From the NCBI GenBank assembly GCA_964035575.1, contig OZ037847.1, positions 952,001-1,016,000 of the forward strand: a stretch of DNA of 64,000 nt, written 5' to 3'. Of this stretch, positions 1 to 11,931 are shown in pieces; the stretch's first letter is position 1, and the number at the start of each line of letters is the position of its first letter. The notes beneath the pieces were generated by a model. The model was not told the origin of the DNA. It did not search any database and saw only the letters and a list, made by a program, of their open reading frames with translations. Origin of the DNA: Rhynchopus sp. YZ270_cl-10 (Eukaryota; Euglenozoa; Diplonemea; Diplonemida; Diplonemidae). Made by a program: the position numbers and the translations under genes.

Positions 1-1
1 G

Positions 2-334
2 AAGTTAGATGCATGGGGCAGTGGAAGGGACCGTCGGAGGGAGAAGACAGCACGCCTCAGAGACCAACGCCGTGATGCTCCAGAGGAACGTGAAAAGGAA
101 GTTGCCATCAACGTTCTCCGCGGCGAAGAGGAAGGCATCCGTGCTGCCATTGGGAGAGAGTACAGTGCCACGCTCCTCAAGCTCTGCAGAACACTCAGAA
201 CAAACCTCCGTACTGCCTACAAAGAAACGAAGCATACGTGCACAGCAGTTCTTCACTGGTCCAAGCCGGTCGGTCACATCAGTTGGACCATCAGAGAAGA
301 AGAAGAAGAAGAAGTGCCAGAGCAAAAGGAATAG
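2..334 (+). CDS. 3' end of an upstream gene (partial, unknown)
   Basis: The second reading frame is open from the window edge to a TAG ending at 334, about 110 residues with no start needed. The product is charged, with a helical-looking stretch (GREYSATLLKLCRTLRTNL) and a run of glutamates near the end. The competing frame beginning at position 9 starts right after a stop and gives a lysine and serine-rich low-complexity protein, so I prefer this one as the tail of a gene starting before the window. No family is recognised. It lies on the same strand as every other host gene. The choice of frame is inference from composition only. Confidence 0.4.
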   Translation, partial: KLDAWGSGRDRRREKTARLRDQRRDAPEEREKEVAINVLRGEEEGIRAAIGREYSATLLKLCRTLRTNLRTAYKETKHTCTAVLHWSKPVGHISWTIREEEEEEVPEQKE

Positions 335-563
335 GAGGAGTGGGTGGAGAGGAGGAGAAGAGAGGAGGAAGACGCATAGCATTATAATGTGTTGTTTTGT
401 GGAGGGGTTGGGGATGTGCCCAAGTGTCTAACCTTTTTTTGTTGCCCCATTTTTTATCAAGTATGCATCATTGATATGGAACGTTTTATTTTGTTTTGTT
501 ATTTGTTCTTTTTACGTATTCCAAAGTCTTTCACCCCCACCCTCTCTATTAGGATTGAAAAAT

Positions 564-1865
564 ATGCGTTTCGATCTACAACTAAGCAGGGAGGGCCGTA
601 GTACGGGGACGTCGCTTGCACATGGCGTGCAGTCGCACAGTGTGGGGAGACGGAAGAAGTCGAATGTGCAAGGACGTGCGCTGGCTGCAGCAGGGGTGAA
701 GCCACTCCCGACACATCCACACCCGGCTTCTGCAGTGCGTGTGCACAACCCACCTGCGCTGTTCAGTGGCCTCCCTCTGGAGGAGGAGAGCCACCTCGCA
801 CATCACCCACACCCGGCACATCTGTCATACCAAGCACACCAGCCGCCTCTGCCGCTTCCCCAGGCACCGTACACACAGCCGTACGTTCCGCAATACCCTC
901 TTCCCGTGTTCCCCGTGGAGAACAACCCGTACCCCAGTGTAAAGGGGCAGGGTGCACCGCCAGGGTACATCCAAAGCAGCCCAGTGGGGCGGAACAGTGC
1001 GGTCAGGTCGCATACACACCAGCCCCAGCAGGAGACGCCGACAAGGCAGTTGATGTACCCGCCAAACCCGATCCCGAATCCGGTGAATGTGGCGGCTGCG
1101 AACCCTATCAAGGTGGTGGGTGGTGCACACCGTTCAGCGCGGAGCCGTTCGCAGTCGTTGCAGAAAGAGGTTCGTGTCGCGCCAGGTCTGTCGGTGCCGT
1201 CGCCGTATGGCAGTCCATATGCAAAGTACACATCGACACCAAGAGACGCAGCGCCTGTGCCTGCCCCAGCCCCCGCAGTGCCGCCCCAGCCACACCCACA
1301 GCCGCAGAAGGCAAAGCGCAGAAGCAACAGTGCAGGCACAGCGCGTGCACGCACAGCCTCAACAGGCCCCCCTATACCACCTGCAGCAACCTCCTCGCAG
1401 TCCTTCTGCGCAGAGCAGAGCCCAAAGACGTACACAAAGTTTGACTACGGAACAAAACGGCAGGTCCCCGACCGGCAGCCCATCCAAAGGGCGCCGTCCA
1501 TCCCACAGGCCCCCACACCAAGCAAGCTCCAGATAGGTGACGAAGCCTGGGAGCGTCTTGTGGTCCTGGCAAGGGACGACTTCACAGAGGACGAGCTCGG
1601 CATGCTGTTCTGGGACACGTTGAGCAAGCTGCTGATGTTCTACAGCATAGAGGAGCCTATGGAGGTGGCCAAGATCGAGCTCAAGTGGAAGAGCATACAG
1701 TCCGGACGCCCCGCAGAGGGCATGCAGTCACCGGGGGGGAACGGCAGCCTCTACGAAGTGCCGCGTGTCGACACTGCACACCACAGCACCCACAGTGCAC
1801 GCGATGTCAACGCACAGAACAAGTACACACCCTACAACTACCATGCAAAGCGCGAAATGGTATGA
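564..1865 (+). CDS. Proline-rich protein of unknown function (433 aa)
   Basis: I place the start at 564 rather than at the upstream in-frame ATG at 471, because a long pyrimidine tract ends in an AG at 551-552, 12 bases before this ATG. This is the layout of a trans-splice or splice acceptor. Residues ~60-290 are low-complexity, rich in Pro, Ala, His and Gln. The last ~100 residues look folded: an acidic helical segment (DEAWERLVVLARDDFTEDEL) followed by a hydrophobic helix ending in LLMFYSIEE. No known domain is recognised. The GC-rich codon use matches the other host genes and contrasts with the T-rich flanks. It could be a scaffold protein with a disordered arm, but that is a guess. Confidence 0.7.
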   Translation: MRFDLQLSREGRSTGTSLAHGVQSHSVGRRKKSNVQGRALAAAGVKPLPTHPHPASAVRVHNPPALFSGLPLEEESHLAHHPHPAHLSYQAHQPPLPLPQAPYTQPYVPQYPLPVFPVENNPYPSVKGQGAPPGYIQSSPVGRNSAVRSHTHQPQQETPTRQLMYPPNPIPNPVNVAAANPIKVVGGAHRSARSRSQSLQKEVRVAPGLSVPSPYGSPYAKYTSTPRDAAPVPAPAPAVPPQPHPQPQKAKRRSNSAGTARARTASTGPPIPPAATSSQSFCAEQSPKTYTKFDYGTKRQVPDRQPIQRAPSIPQAPTPSKLQIGDEAWERLVVLARDDFTEDELGMLFWDTLSKLLMFYSIEEPMEVAKIELKWKSIQSGRPAEGMQSPGGNGSLYEVPRVDTAHHSTHSARDVNAQNKYTPYNYHAKREMV

Positions 1866-2241
1866 AAAATATGTAGTAAAGTAGTTCTGTAGTGAGAGAG
1901 GTTTTATATCACGCGTGAATAACGTTTTATAGGTGTAAACAGGTGAAAAAGTGAGTGAAATAAGATTCGTTTTATTTCACGCAAATCGTGAAGGATTGGG
2001 TGGGGGAGTGAAATAAAAGACCACCCCTCTTTATTCTTACTTTTCATGAAGGAAATGTAGGGGATGGGTTGGGAAGTTAGGTGAAAAAGAGACTGTTTTA
2101 ATAGGAAGGACAAGTGAAAGGCGTATATGCAGTAACGTTCGCTTAATAACGATATGGGAGTAAACCCATACACAACGATGATGAAAGGATCGGGGAAACC
2201 AAAAACAACAATAACAACAATAAAGGCAATAGACATCAGTG
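1866..2241. other. Intergenic, nothing recognised
   Basis: AT-rich spacer between the proline-rich gene and the recombinase relic. Only short chance reading frames are seen. Confidence 0.6.
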
Positions 2242-3024
2242 TCACTCATCGGTCGACTTTAGTTCCAGAGTCACATGCACGTTTTGCGTCCGCTGTTGCG
2301 CCCTGTTCACCTGGGTGATGGCGTTCGAGATGTCGTGCTGCATCCGCTCGCTGCCATCCACGTACCTCTGTGGCATGGAGCTGCTGCGCCATCCGAAGTG
2401 TGTTTGCATCTGCAGCAGAGAAGCGCCACCCTCGGCTGCCGCCGTCGCAGAAGAGCGCCGGAATGCATGTCCAGTGTAGTGACCAGGGTAGCCCATGAAC
2501 TCTGCAATCAGATTTGGAAAGGTGTACAGGGTGTTGATCCCAACAGGCTGAGACTTAAACTTGGTCTGTGTGGACTGCACAAAAAGTCTGTCTGTCTTCA
2601 GTGAGCCTCGTTGCTTCATGTACAGAGACAAGGCCATGCTGAATGAGGATGCTTCCTGGATGAAGAATCGGCCAACTCTGTCTTCAGGGGTTCTGGCTTT
2701 GCAGTGCTCATACGTGATGTACCACCCGTCGTCACCCTTGCGCACAGAACCCGTCTTCTAGTTCACAGCTTCCTTGCATCTGAGTCAACCGACAAAGCAC
2801 ACCGCGGCATACACCTTCACCAATACCCATTTCGGGCCATCAGTGTCCTTCAGGAGGAAGTCTTCCAGCTGCTTCAGCGAGAAGATGGCGCTCTGCCGGG
2901 GTGATTCCTGCGAGGCCCACTGCTTCAGAAGGGCAGTGATTCTCCAATTTATGTGAATGTTTTGTGAATCGGTACTGAATATTTTGTGAATGTTTTGTGA
3001 CTTTTCCTGAAAAAATGACCCCAA
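2242..3024 (-). mobile_element. Crypton-like tyrosine recombinase relic
   Basis: Two - strand reading frames lie end to end. The one at 2242-2745 (167 aa) carries the catalytic half of a tyrosine recombinase: the box GHAFRRSSATAAAEGG (H-x-x-R) and then HFGWRSSSMPQRYVD, whose tyrosine would be the nucleophile. The one at 2785-3024 (79 aa) looks like the DNA-binding N-terminal part, with LLKQWASQESPRQ then SLKQLEDFLL. They are in different frames with a stop between them, so the gene is broken or spliced. The boxes resemble Crypton-type eukaryotic recombinases and are clearly different from the recombinase of the retrotransposon at 34-39 kb. No reverse transcriptase is near and I see no terminal repeats. 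It is one of the few coding traces on the - strand. Confidence 0.6.
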
Positions 3025-3950
3025 ATCACCCCAATGAATAAAATTTGTACTTTTTTAGATACCCGGTCTTTCGAGCACAAAGCACAGTCTTTTTTTCCCG
3101 CTCACCTCTACACATTCTTCCCTGTACAGCCATCAGCCTCGAAGTCCCGTCCAGGGATGTCCACCCCTGTGCACGACGACCCTCGTACGCAGAGAAGCAT
3201 CCGGAGCAGTAGCCCAGCGCAACGGTCGTGGATGTGATGTCGCTGCTGGTCATGGCCCTTCGCTTTGATGTGAGTTGTGTTTTGATGTGTTTCTTATTGA
3301 TAGAGAGACTCAAATCTTTCTCTTTAGATAGGAACTCTGCGAAACAATTTGAGCGTGGAGGTGTTTTTTTCCAGAATTTGCGGGGGGGAAGAATAGGAGC
3401 AAAGAAATAAAGTTGCAATGTTTTTTTGTTTTCTTTTTTTGTGCGGAAAAGCGAGATTGCCTCTGCACCCGCTTCTTATTACCCATTCTTGCTGTCCCCC
3501 CCACCCGTTGTTAATGACGCTCATAGAATTTATTGAGACATTGTACCTATAAACCCAAAATAGCATGTCTGTACCCTAAAACACCCCACATCTCCTCACT
3601 TATTGCAAAAAAAAACAAAAAAGCAAAGCAAAAAAAACTGTGTGTAATAGATAGTCCCTACAATAGATGAAAAAAAAAAGCAACCACGATTGCCCCGTTT
3701 TCCTCCCCCTTTTTTTTTACTCCAACCGGACCCTGTATCACGCAGACTTAATTAACCTGCGTCTCCAATGATCACCGTTTATCTTACTGATGATTCAAGT
3801 CACCTTTGATTTCATGCTTCACATTTAATTTTCTGCCCCATTGTCCTCCAAACCAAAAAACCCTCCAGAAACCCAACCCCCCTCCCCGCACCCTCCTTCC
3901 TCCTTCCCTCCCCCTTCCCTTTCCACTTCCACCCGTTTCCCCCCTTTTAA
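3025..3950. other. Intergenic, T-rich and pyrimidine-rich
   Basis: No gene seen. The last ~130 bases before 3951 are almost pure pyrimidine with scattered A, which suits a splice-acceptor region for the next gene. A possible acceptor AG lies near 3866. Confidence 0.5.
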
Positions 3951-5501
3951 ATGGAATTGGAGTTTGACAGCAATGGCACAAGGGTATTTCTTGACATTGA
4001 TGAGGATGAGACGGTGTTGTCTGTGAAAGCAAAGGTGTGCAAGGCGTTTAACTTGGGGACAGTCAACTCGTTTGATCTGCGTAAGGACGGCAAGGTCGTA
4101 GAGGATGATGCTGCGCCCGATACGTACCAACCTCCAAGCCCCGTTTCCCACTTCCGTCCGATCACCCAGGCGAACACCAGCAGCACCACATCGACCTCCT
4201 CTGTGTTCACCCACGTCTCCTCCAGCAGCACACAGTCCACCTCCATCTCAGAGACCCCCCTAGCGAACGGCGACCTCGTCAGCATACAATGTGTATCCTA
4301 CCCGACGCAGGAGGTGGGGATCATCGACCTTCTGGACGAATGTGTTGTGGACGGCGAAGGGCGCAATATGGAGGGCGACTTTGATGATTTCTCTGACTAC
4401 ACCTGCGATGACATGGCCTGCGAGGATTATGAGACCTGTGAGACAGCGTTCACCCTCTCGGACAAACACAGTGAGGTCATGGTCACGGCGCGTCCTGGGG
4501 TGACGGCGGCACTGCGTGTATTCTCGACGTCGGGGAGCTTGCTCTCGCTGCTCGAGCCTGCAATGCAGACTGTGTCGCTCGCAACGACGCTCCAAGGTCA
4601 GGTCTTTGCATTGTCTGCAGATGGGAACATCCACGCTTGGAACACCGAAAGCGGCGAAAAGCGCACCCCCGTGATGTCCTGCGGTGTGCACGTCAAGCGT
4701 CTACAAGTCTCCCCCTGCCAGAACTACCTCGGAGCCTTCGGGGACAACGAAGCACAGATCTGGTGTCTGAAAGACCCAGAATCCCCGCAGCTCCACCTGC
4801 GTGTCCCCTGTTCGGGCAACCTTGGTGTGCTTGCACAGCTCCACGGTGCGTCGTGCCTCTTCGTGCAGAGCACAGAGACAAAGGCCTTCCGCATTGAATG
4901 CTGGGCGCTCTCCCGCGGGTCTTTGGTCAAAACCTTTGAGATCTTCAACGAGGCGCAGATGAACGGACGCAGCATCACCTCCGGGGTCTCGCTTGCACTG
5001 TCCCGCGCAGCGATGGTAGGGTACAGCGAGGATGAGGAGGACGTCATGGGGAGCAGGTTTGACAACTCATCCTACGTGATTGTGGGTGCAGGCGATGTGC
5101 TCACGTTGTTTGCTTCGTCGGACTGTTCGATTAAGGGACAGATCTTTACTGATGTGGAGCGCTTCCATGAGATTATTGTTTCACCTTGTGGGCGCATTGT
5201 GACGACGAGGCAGGGTGAGGGGTATCTGTTCACATACCGTGTGATGGAGGGGACTATTGCGCTTTTGCACTGCAGAGATACCATGGTGTGCAGCAGTGTT
5301 TGCGCTACGGAGTGCGGCCAGTACGTTCTTGCCTGCAGGGACGACAGACTCGACGTGTTCGGCGTGACAGAGTTCCTCCCCCTCCGCGCCCTCACCGTCA
5401 GCATGCATTGCAGCGACCCCCAGTACGAACTCTGCAAAATCACCCCCCTCGGAAAGCTCGCAATCACGATCGAAGAGGACAAGGTCTTCTTCTTCATGTG
5501 A
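3951..5501 (+). CDS. Ubiquitin-like plus propeller-like protein (516 aa)
   Basis: Residues 1-60 read like a ubiquitin fold (acidic beta strands, then VLSVKAKVCKAFNL, then FDLRKDGKVVEDD). A Ser/Thr-rich linker follows (~60-100) and an acidic segment (~110-165). From ~180 to the end there are repeated short strands with WD40-like spacing, for example VFALSADGNIHAWNTESGEK and YLGAFGDNEAQIWCLKDPES, which suggests a degenerate beta-propeller. The whole gene is one exon. The ATG at 3951 is the first after a long pyrimidine tract. I do not recognise an orthologue. The pairing of a ubiquitin-like domain with a propeller is known in some ubiquitin and autophagy adaptors, but no role is assigned here. 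Confidence 0.7.
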   Translation: MELEFDSNGTRVFLDIDEDETVLSVKAKVCKAFNLGTVNSFDLRKDGKVVEDDAAPDTYQPPSPVSHFRPITQANTSSTTSTSSVFTHVSSSSTQSTSISETPLANGDLVSIQCVSYPTQEVGIIDLLDECVVDGEGRNMEGDFDDFSDYTCDDMACEDYETCETAFTLSDKHSEVMVTARPGVTAALRVFSTSGSLLSLLEPAMQTVSLATTLQGQVFALSADGNIHAWNTESGEKRTPVMSCGVHVKRLQVSPCQNYLGAFGDNEAQIWCLKDPESPQLHLRVPCSGNLGVLAQLHGASCLFVQSTETKAFRIECWALSRGSLVKTFEIFNEAQMNGRSITSGVSLALSRAAMVGYSEDEEDVMGSRFDNSSYVIVGAGDVLTLFASSDCSIKGQIFTDVERFHEIIVSPCGRIVTTRQGEGYLFTYRVMEGTIALLHCRDTMVCSSVCATECGQYVLACRDDRLDVFGVTEFLPLRALTVSMHCSDPQYELCKITPLGKLAITIEEDKVFFFM

Positions 5502-6376
5502 GCTGAGCGGAAAGGCCAAATCTCTAAAAAGTAAATTTGATTAAAAAAAGTTGATGTGATTCTTCAAACACAAAAATAATAATTCCCAAGGGCGTTTGCA
5601 ATCTTTTTTCAAAAAAAAAGAAAAAACAGTCCTTTTCATTTCCCAATTATGTTTTCCCTTTCTTTCCTTCGCACAGTGTTTTGTCATATTGTCGTGGTTT
5701 GATTCTGTTAAGGGACATTCCACCTTTTATTCTTCAGTGTGACATTCTCTTTGTGAAGTGAATACCTTTCCCCCCCTTTCCCCTTTCCTCCCTTCTCGCA
5801 CCTCCCCAGCATCTTCGGCATTTTTTGACTTATTTATTCTTTGTTTTAGGTGAGCGTTTTCGTGGTGATTCACGATTCAGCCTTTTCGGGTTAACCGGCA
5901 ATTTCCCCTATCGAGCACATCCATGCATTCACACGCCATTGAGGTGGTCTCAGCTTTGCCCTATGGAACGTGTTCCACCCGGCTGTCCTTCAGAGCGTTT
6001 CAACACAATTTTAAATTTATTTTTCAGGTGACTAAGCGTGATAGGCTTAGATTTCAATACATTTTTTTTTTTGTTCTACCATTCAATTGCAAGGGCAAGA
6101 TCGTGATCCGCTTCTTTTTTTTTTTTAAAAACCCCAACCTTTTTTTCTCGATTCTATTTCAACTGGTAGTTAAAGCTGGCTGGGTAGGAGCGCAGAAAAG
6201 GAAAACACTCCCAAAACTACATACTCTTTTCAGTTTAGGTATACGCTTGCCACGAGAGGCTTTGTATTCCAAGTTAGCTTTCTTTTGATAAATTTAAGAC
6301 GTCTTGATGTTGTTCTCTTCCTCCTTTTCCGTGCAGGTTATCTTTGTGTGTGGTGTTTTATTGTTTGTTTCGTTGG

Positions 6377-6409
<33 letters not shown>

Positions 6410-8108
6410 ATAAAAACTTTACCTTTTGTTGAGACGTGTGTGTGTGCCCGAGAGGTGCATTCGCCACTTTTCAGTTCTCTCAATGAAGTGCTCTTCTCAG
6501 GTTCGATAACCCGCGGAGAAGCAGTGCCCTGTGTCTACTGCTGGGGGAAAAGGGGGACAAAATGCAAATACAACCAAGTTTTCAAAAAAAGAAAAGACAC
6601 CCATATGAGTAGGGAAAATGCCTGCACCGATACCACTCACTTCACACACGACTGAACTGTCCATAAGAATGTCAGTGGGGCCAACCGGAATGGGTGTTCG
6701 TTGCGATACACCTTATACAGCATTTGTAAGCAATAAAAGTAGATTACCTGCGTGTACAATCAAAAAAAGTGTTATGACGTAATCGTACTACAGTCATGAG
6801 TGGTCCGTGGAAAAAGGAAACACTCTATTTAAAAGAAATATGGCCCACCAAAGGAAGGAGTCTCGTCTATCTTCCCATCCCTTCAGAATCTCTTCCCTCT
6901 CTTGTGTTAAGAGAAGGTGTTAACCAGAGGTAATGAGATATTGACCGAAAATTTTTTTTTCTCCAGAAAGGGTGAGAAGAATAGCCGCACACAAAACTAT
7001 TATTTTATTTTTGGGGACAGTAACTCAGAGGGGACAGCATTGCTAGCGAAATAAATTGCAATCTTTGTGGGTTTGCTCCGAATTTGTCCAAAAAAAAATA
7101 TGGTGCTCATCCTCACGTGTCTCCGCTAATACAACTAAGTGTTCAAAAAAAGATGAAAAAGAAGAAGAAGAAGAAAAAAAAAAAAAACACGCACTGCCTT
7201 GCCAGCAGTCCTTCACCTCACGTCCCCTTCTCTACCCGTTTATCCCCTCCCCCACTCATCCACCCCTTTCTGCGTGGTAGTCTAAAAGGATTGGATGTGT
7301 GCCATTTGATATGTTCTGTTATTATTATACGTTTCACCCCCATCTCCCCACCCTTCTCTCTCCCCTCTTATTAGCAGTGTCTGGTTCTGGGTGTGATTTT
7401 TTTTTGTTTGTTTGGTGATATGTGGATCATCCTAACACGTTTCTCTCTTTTTTTTTGTGTGTTTTCCGTGAGAGTCCCCCTTTTTTTAAACATGTGTATG
7501 CACATGAAGCATATTTAAACCCCCTTTGTTTTGCTCATTCTCAGAGAAGGCTTGCGCTGGTATATCATGTACTGTTCACAAGGAAATGACTGGACAAGAT
7601 TTTGCCAGCGAGCGAGGTATTTTTTTTTTCCTCCATTTTTAAATACACAAAAAAATACAGCATTGTTTTTCCACAAATCAATGCGAAATGGGTTTGAGGG
7701 AAAGTGAAGTTTGTCACAGAGTGACAGCTTCTTTCCAACAATTTATTGACAACAATATCGCCCTTTTTTGGGTGACATTTGAGTTCAGAACCCATCTTAA
7801 TGGGTAATTGTCGATAACAATAACAACAAAAAAGGGGGAAAAAAATTGAATTCTGAAAGTGTATTAAATGGGGGGGTTTGTTGTGATCTTTCGATTACAG
7901 TATTTTTTTCTTCCCCTTTGCCCTTTTTTTTGGGGGGGTTTTTTTTTTAATAGGGAGAGGTACCTTTGCTAATTAAAAGGTGGTTTTATGTCGTTTGCAA
8001 TGTTTCTTGGTGGCTAAGCATTGTGTGAAGGCTTAGTACCATCTGGCAAACGTTTCCTTTTTCTGTTGCATGTGTGCAGCAGAGTGAAGCAGTACCGTCT
8101 GGTATTTA

Positions 8109-8143
<35 letters not shown>

Positions 8144-9237
8144 TACAGTGACGACGAGAGGCTAAGTATAACTATCATCTTAAACCTCCTGAAAGGGAAA
8201 AATAGTAAAGGTTTCCAACCTTTATTCTTTTTTCCCACATGGAAGTCATCCAAATCCATCAATAACATATGGCAGGCTACCCTCTGTTAACCAATACCCC
8301 CCCATTACCCCACCCACCCCAGCATCCATAGTGGCTCAGAGCAGCAGCATTGCTCGTTATAAAACCACGCCGTTTTTTTTTTTCTTTGTCAATTTCACCT
8401 TTTTCCAAGGAGAGGGTTATTCCCTTTCTTCATGTCCCTTCGCCTCCCCCCTTTTTAAATGTGTGTGCACACTAGACATTCATCTTCCAAATTTTTATTT
8501 TTATTTTTGTACTCAGGTAGCTACGTGCCGTAAAGGCGATCGTGTGCTAATACAGAAAGTATCAGACAAGGCTGTCCTTACAGACGCATGCCACAAAGAA
8601 GCCACCGCCACGTGGGTGTAGACTTAAGAGCGAAGTTTCAGCATTGTGCTAGCCCTAAGTGAGGGTTCCTGGCGACCGGCGAAGGTCTCTTCCAATCCGT
8701 AACCCAGCTTCCTAGGGGCCTTTTTGACTTTGCCCTCGGGATTTATGAGACCACCATACCTACCCTCGTGCCTCTGCTTCTTTAGGTACAGCGTTTATGA
8801 TTAGCGGTAATAAAATAGCTTCTAAAAAGAAGAAAAATGGAATAATTTTTATGGTGTCTGCCATCCAAAGAGGTGTTGCGCACTTTCCTTTATTCATTGG
8901 AAATAATGATGAAAATATTAACGTTTGATACGCCCTCTTTTTTGTCTAGCAATCTGGATTAAGGTTTTCCCCCCGATGACTCCCTACCTTCTCAATGAAG
9001 CTTTTTTGTTGGCGGTATAGGCCCGCTATTTTTGAAACCTGCACCGATGTTGGTAGTACCAAAAAGGTATTGCACATTGTCTTTTGATTCAAGAATAAAA
9101 GCAAAAGAAGGTCATAGTGATTTTGACATAGTCCCTTTATTAAATCCAAAATGAAAGTGAAGGCTGTGGTATTTACACTCCAACAATTTACATACAATAC
9201 AATGAGGCCGAACAAGCCTTGCTAAGGCCTGATACAG

Positions 9238-9299
9238 GCGTGGCTGAGGCGTGACTGTAAGTATTAGTACACCTCAGCCACGCCCCAGCCACGCCTCAG
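9238..9299. repeat. Imperfect inverted repeat (hairpin)
   Basis: The arm GCGTGGCTGAGGCGTG at 9238-9253 is complementary to CACCTCAGCCACGC at 9270-9283 and again to a second copy, CAGCCACGCCTCAG, ending near 9299. A transcript could fold two ways. No terminator-like context or gene association is seen. Confidence 0.6.
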
Positions 9300-10830
9300 A
9301 TAGATTCTCCAGACATGCCTATTTTCAGGTAGTCGACCTCGTTGCATTGTATGAATTTATTCAAAAAAACAAAACAAAAAAAAAACAAAACAAAAAATAA
9401 ACTTAATAACAACCGTGCGAACAGGAGAGTAAATGTGACTATCCCCAATATCCTATTCCACCCCCCTTTTTTTTTTGTTTTTTTTTTGTTTACCTCAGCG
9501 TCTTATCCAGGAATCCAGATTTCAAGATCAGGGAGGGATCAGCTTAGTTTTTGACCAACAAAAAAAAAAAAATCAGCACTGCTGACACGCGAGTACACGA
9601 GTGAGGGGGCGGGGCTTTCTACGGGTCGAGTCAGAGATTGAGACTTGGTGGACCCCCGCCCGCAGCGGACCCGGACCCCCTGGAAAAGCAAAAACAACAA
9701 CATTTATTCAATCCCCTTGGAAAGACGCTGACCATACTTCTCACACCCCCCCACTCTTTTTTTTAACCTCACAGCCCCACCATCAGCACCCCCCATAGGT
9801 TTTTTTTATACTATTTTTCAAAGTTCTCTTCTCTCCCCTCCCTTCTTTACATTTTTCGGCAGTCGGTTGTATTTTTTGGAGTGCCAAAAAACTCTCAACT
9901 GCATGCTTATGCCAATTTTACCTTTTGCGCCCTTTTTTTTTTCCTCCCCCTTTTTTCTCCCTTCGCAAATCATTTCCCCCGTTCCCCCCATTACCTTTGG
10001 GCAGAACAGAAACGTTTTTTTTTTAAAGGAACGGGAAACAATTATATAAACGTACTAAATGCCCCCAGCGATTAGGTGCATATGCGGTCGAGGTACTACA
10101 AGACTCATTGTATCTAATTACCAGTTGTTTTTATACCTTTTTTTTTTTTTGTCGACATTTTGTTTTCTCTCGAAAACGTTTCAGTTTAAATATTCTTTCG
10201 GCAGAAATAGAAGAGTTTTTTTTTTTTTTAATTTATTTTTTTTAATTTTGCATTATTTTGCGATTTCCCATTCCCTTCTTCGAAATTTAGTTTAAAAGTA
10301 TTTTTTTTTCTCTTCAAAAGGTACTGTTTGTTTACCTTAGAGACACGAGAGAGAGACAGAGACAGAGAGAGAGAGTAAATTGTTTCAAACAAGAGACTTT
10401 TTATTCCCCTCGTCCATCCCGAATTCCACCCCACCCATACCCCCTCCTTCACTCAGTTATCAGAACTCTCAGACTTAGTCCCGTGATAACAATAGAAAAA
10501 AACTTCATTATTTTCACAGCACCGAGCAAATAAAGTGGTCTGCCCCATTTTTGAGTGAAGCGTAATTTTATTTTACTTTTTTTTTTTTTGTTTTTGTTTC
10601 CCTCAGCGTATCCCCTTCCCCCTGCATGATTTATTTTGTTTGTTTGTTTGTTTGTTTGTTTTTTTTTTTTTTTTGGTTTAAATTTTACTCCACCGAATAA
10701 AATTCAGGATATATTAACTTTGATGGGTAGGAAGGGAGGGAGACATACCTGTTTTAATAATTGCAGTATCACGGGTCAACCATATTGCAGGTTGTGCAAA
10801 TATTCATTTTTCGTTTTTTTAAAAAAAAAC

Positions 10831-10867
<37 letters not shown>

Positions 10868-11931
10868 AAAAAAAAAACGAAGTTCACTATACCTTGTGTA
10901 TTCGTAGACGGTTTTAAATGGTAACAAATAATATCCGTGACGGGTTTTTACCATAGCGAAAATAATTTTGATGGACGAGAAATACGGGATTTTTTGAAAA
11001 GGACACGTCTTCATTAAAGTTGAAGAACGGAAATAAGGTGCCAGCTAGGGTAGAGGGTGGACCTTGAAGGGGGGTGGTGTGCTCTTTAATGGTGACTCAG
11101 GCACGTTAAGCCTTAGCCCAATATATTCCTTTTGTGAAAGAGAATGGTGTGCTTGTTATTTGTAACGCTCCGCATCCTCTCCCAGCAGTTCTGACATGAA
11201 ACGGGTATTGTGTGCTTAGCCAGAAGGAAACCTTATCATGTAGTAAATTGATTCACTGAGTCCTTTTGGGGGAAGTTGTGGAGGGGAGCATTTTCTTTCT
11301 TTCTCTCTCTCTCTATTTTTTTTTTTTTTTTGTTCTTTCCACTTTCAAATCAAGGGATGTGTGTCGCAGTGCATATGTTTTGGCCAACATTTGAGTGCAA
11401 ATCTTTACCCAGTATTGGTGTAAAGGGATTGTCGACAATGAAAAGGGATACCCTCTCCTTTGCGGTCATTATGTCTTCACCACACACACCCCCCGATTAG
11501 GTCTCGCGTTTGTTGCTACCCTGACAAAAACAAAAAAAAAAATCTTTTCGCGAGGGAAGGGAGAAAACATCAGGTTTTTTTTTTTTTTTTTGAAAGACCC
11601 CCGTCATGTTTATTGAATGGAGGTTTATAGTAATCCAACCCTTTTTGTATTTCAAAATGGCCTGTGTCTGACGAAGGATGCTAGCTGTTTGTGGAATTTC
11701 AAAAAAAAATGCCAGGGGGGAATTTTTTTTTCTTTGTGAGTTTTTTTCTTTTAATTGATGCCAATCAGAGATTGGATATCTCATAAATGTGCACTATTAC
11801 CTCTCTCTTTCTTTTTTGCATAACGTGAAAACAGTTTTTTTTCCCCCCTTCAAAATCCAGAATTATGCGGCTATAGTAGCTATTTCCCTGGTGTGCACAT
11901 CTCCCAAATTTTCTTGGTTTACTGGAGGGGG

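Noticed and set aside
9-431. Plus-strand ORF with a Met start at the window edge
   Set aside because: Low-complexity composition and a start just after a stop. The neighbouring frame open from the window edge to 334 looks more like protein.
8521-8621. Possible exon after an acceptor-like TACTCAG (CRKGDRVLIQKVSDKAVL)
   Set aside because: Only 34 codons, no partner exon found in the 3 kb upstream and no recognisable family.
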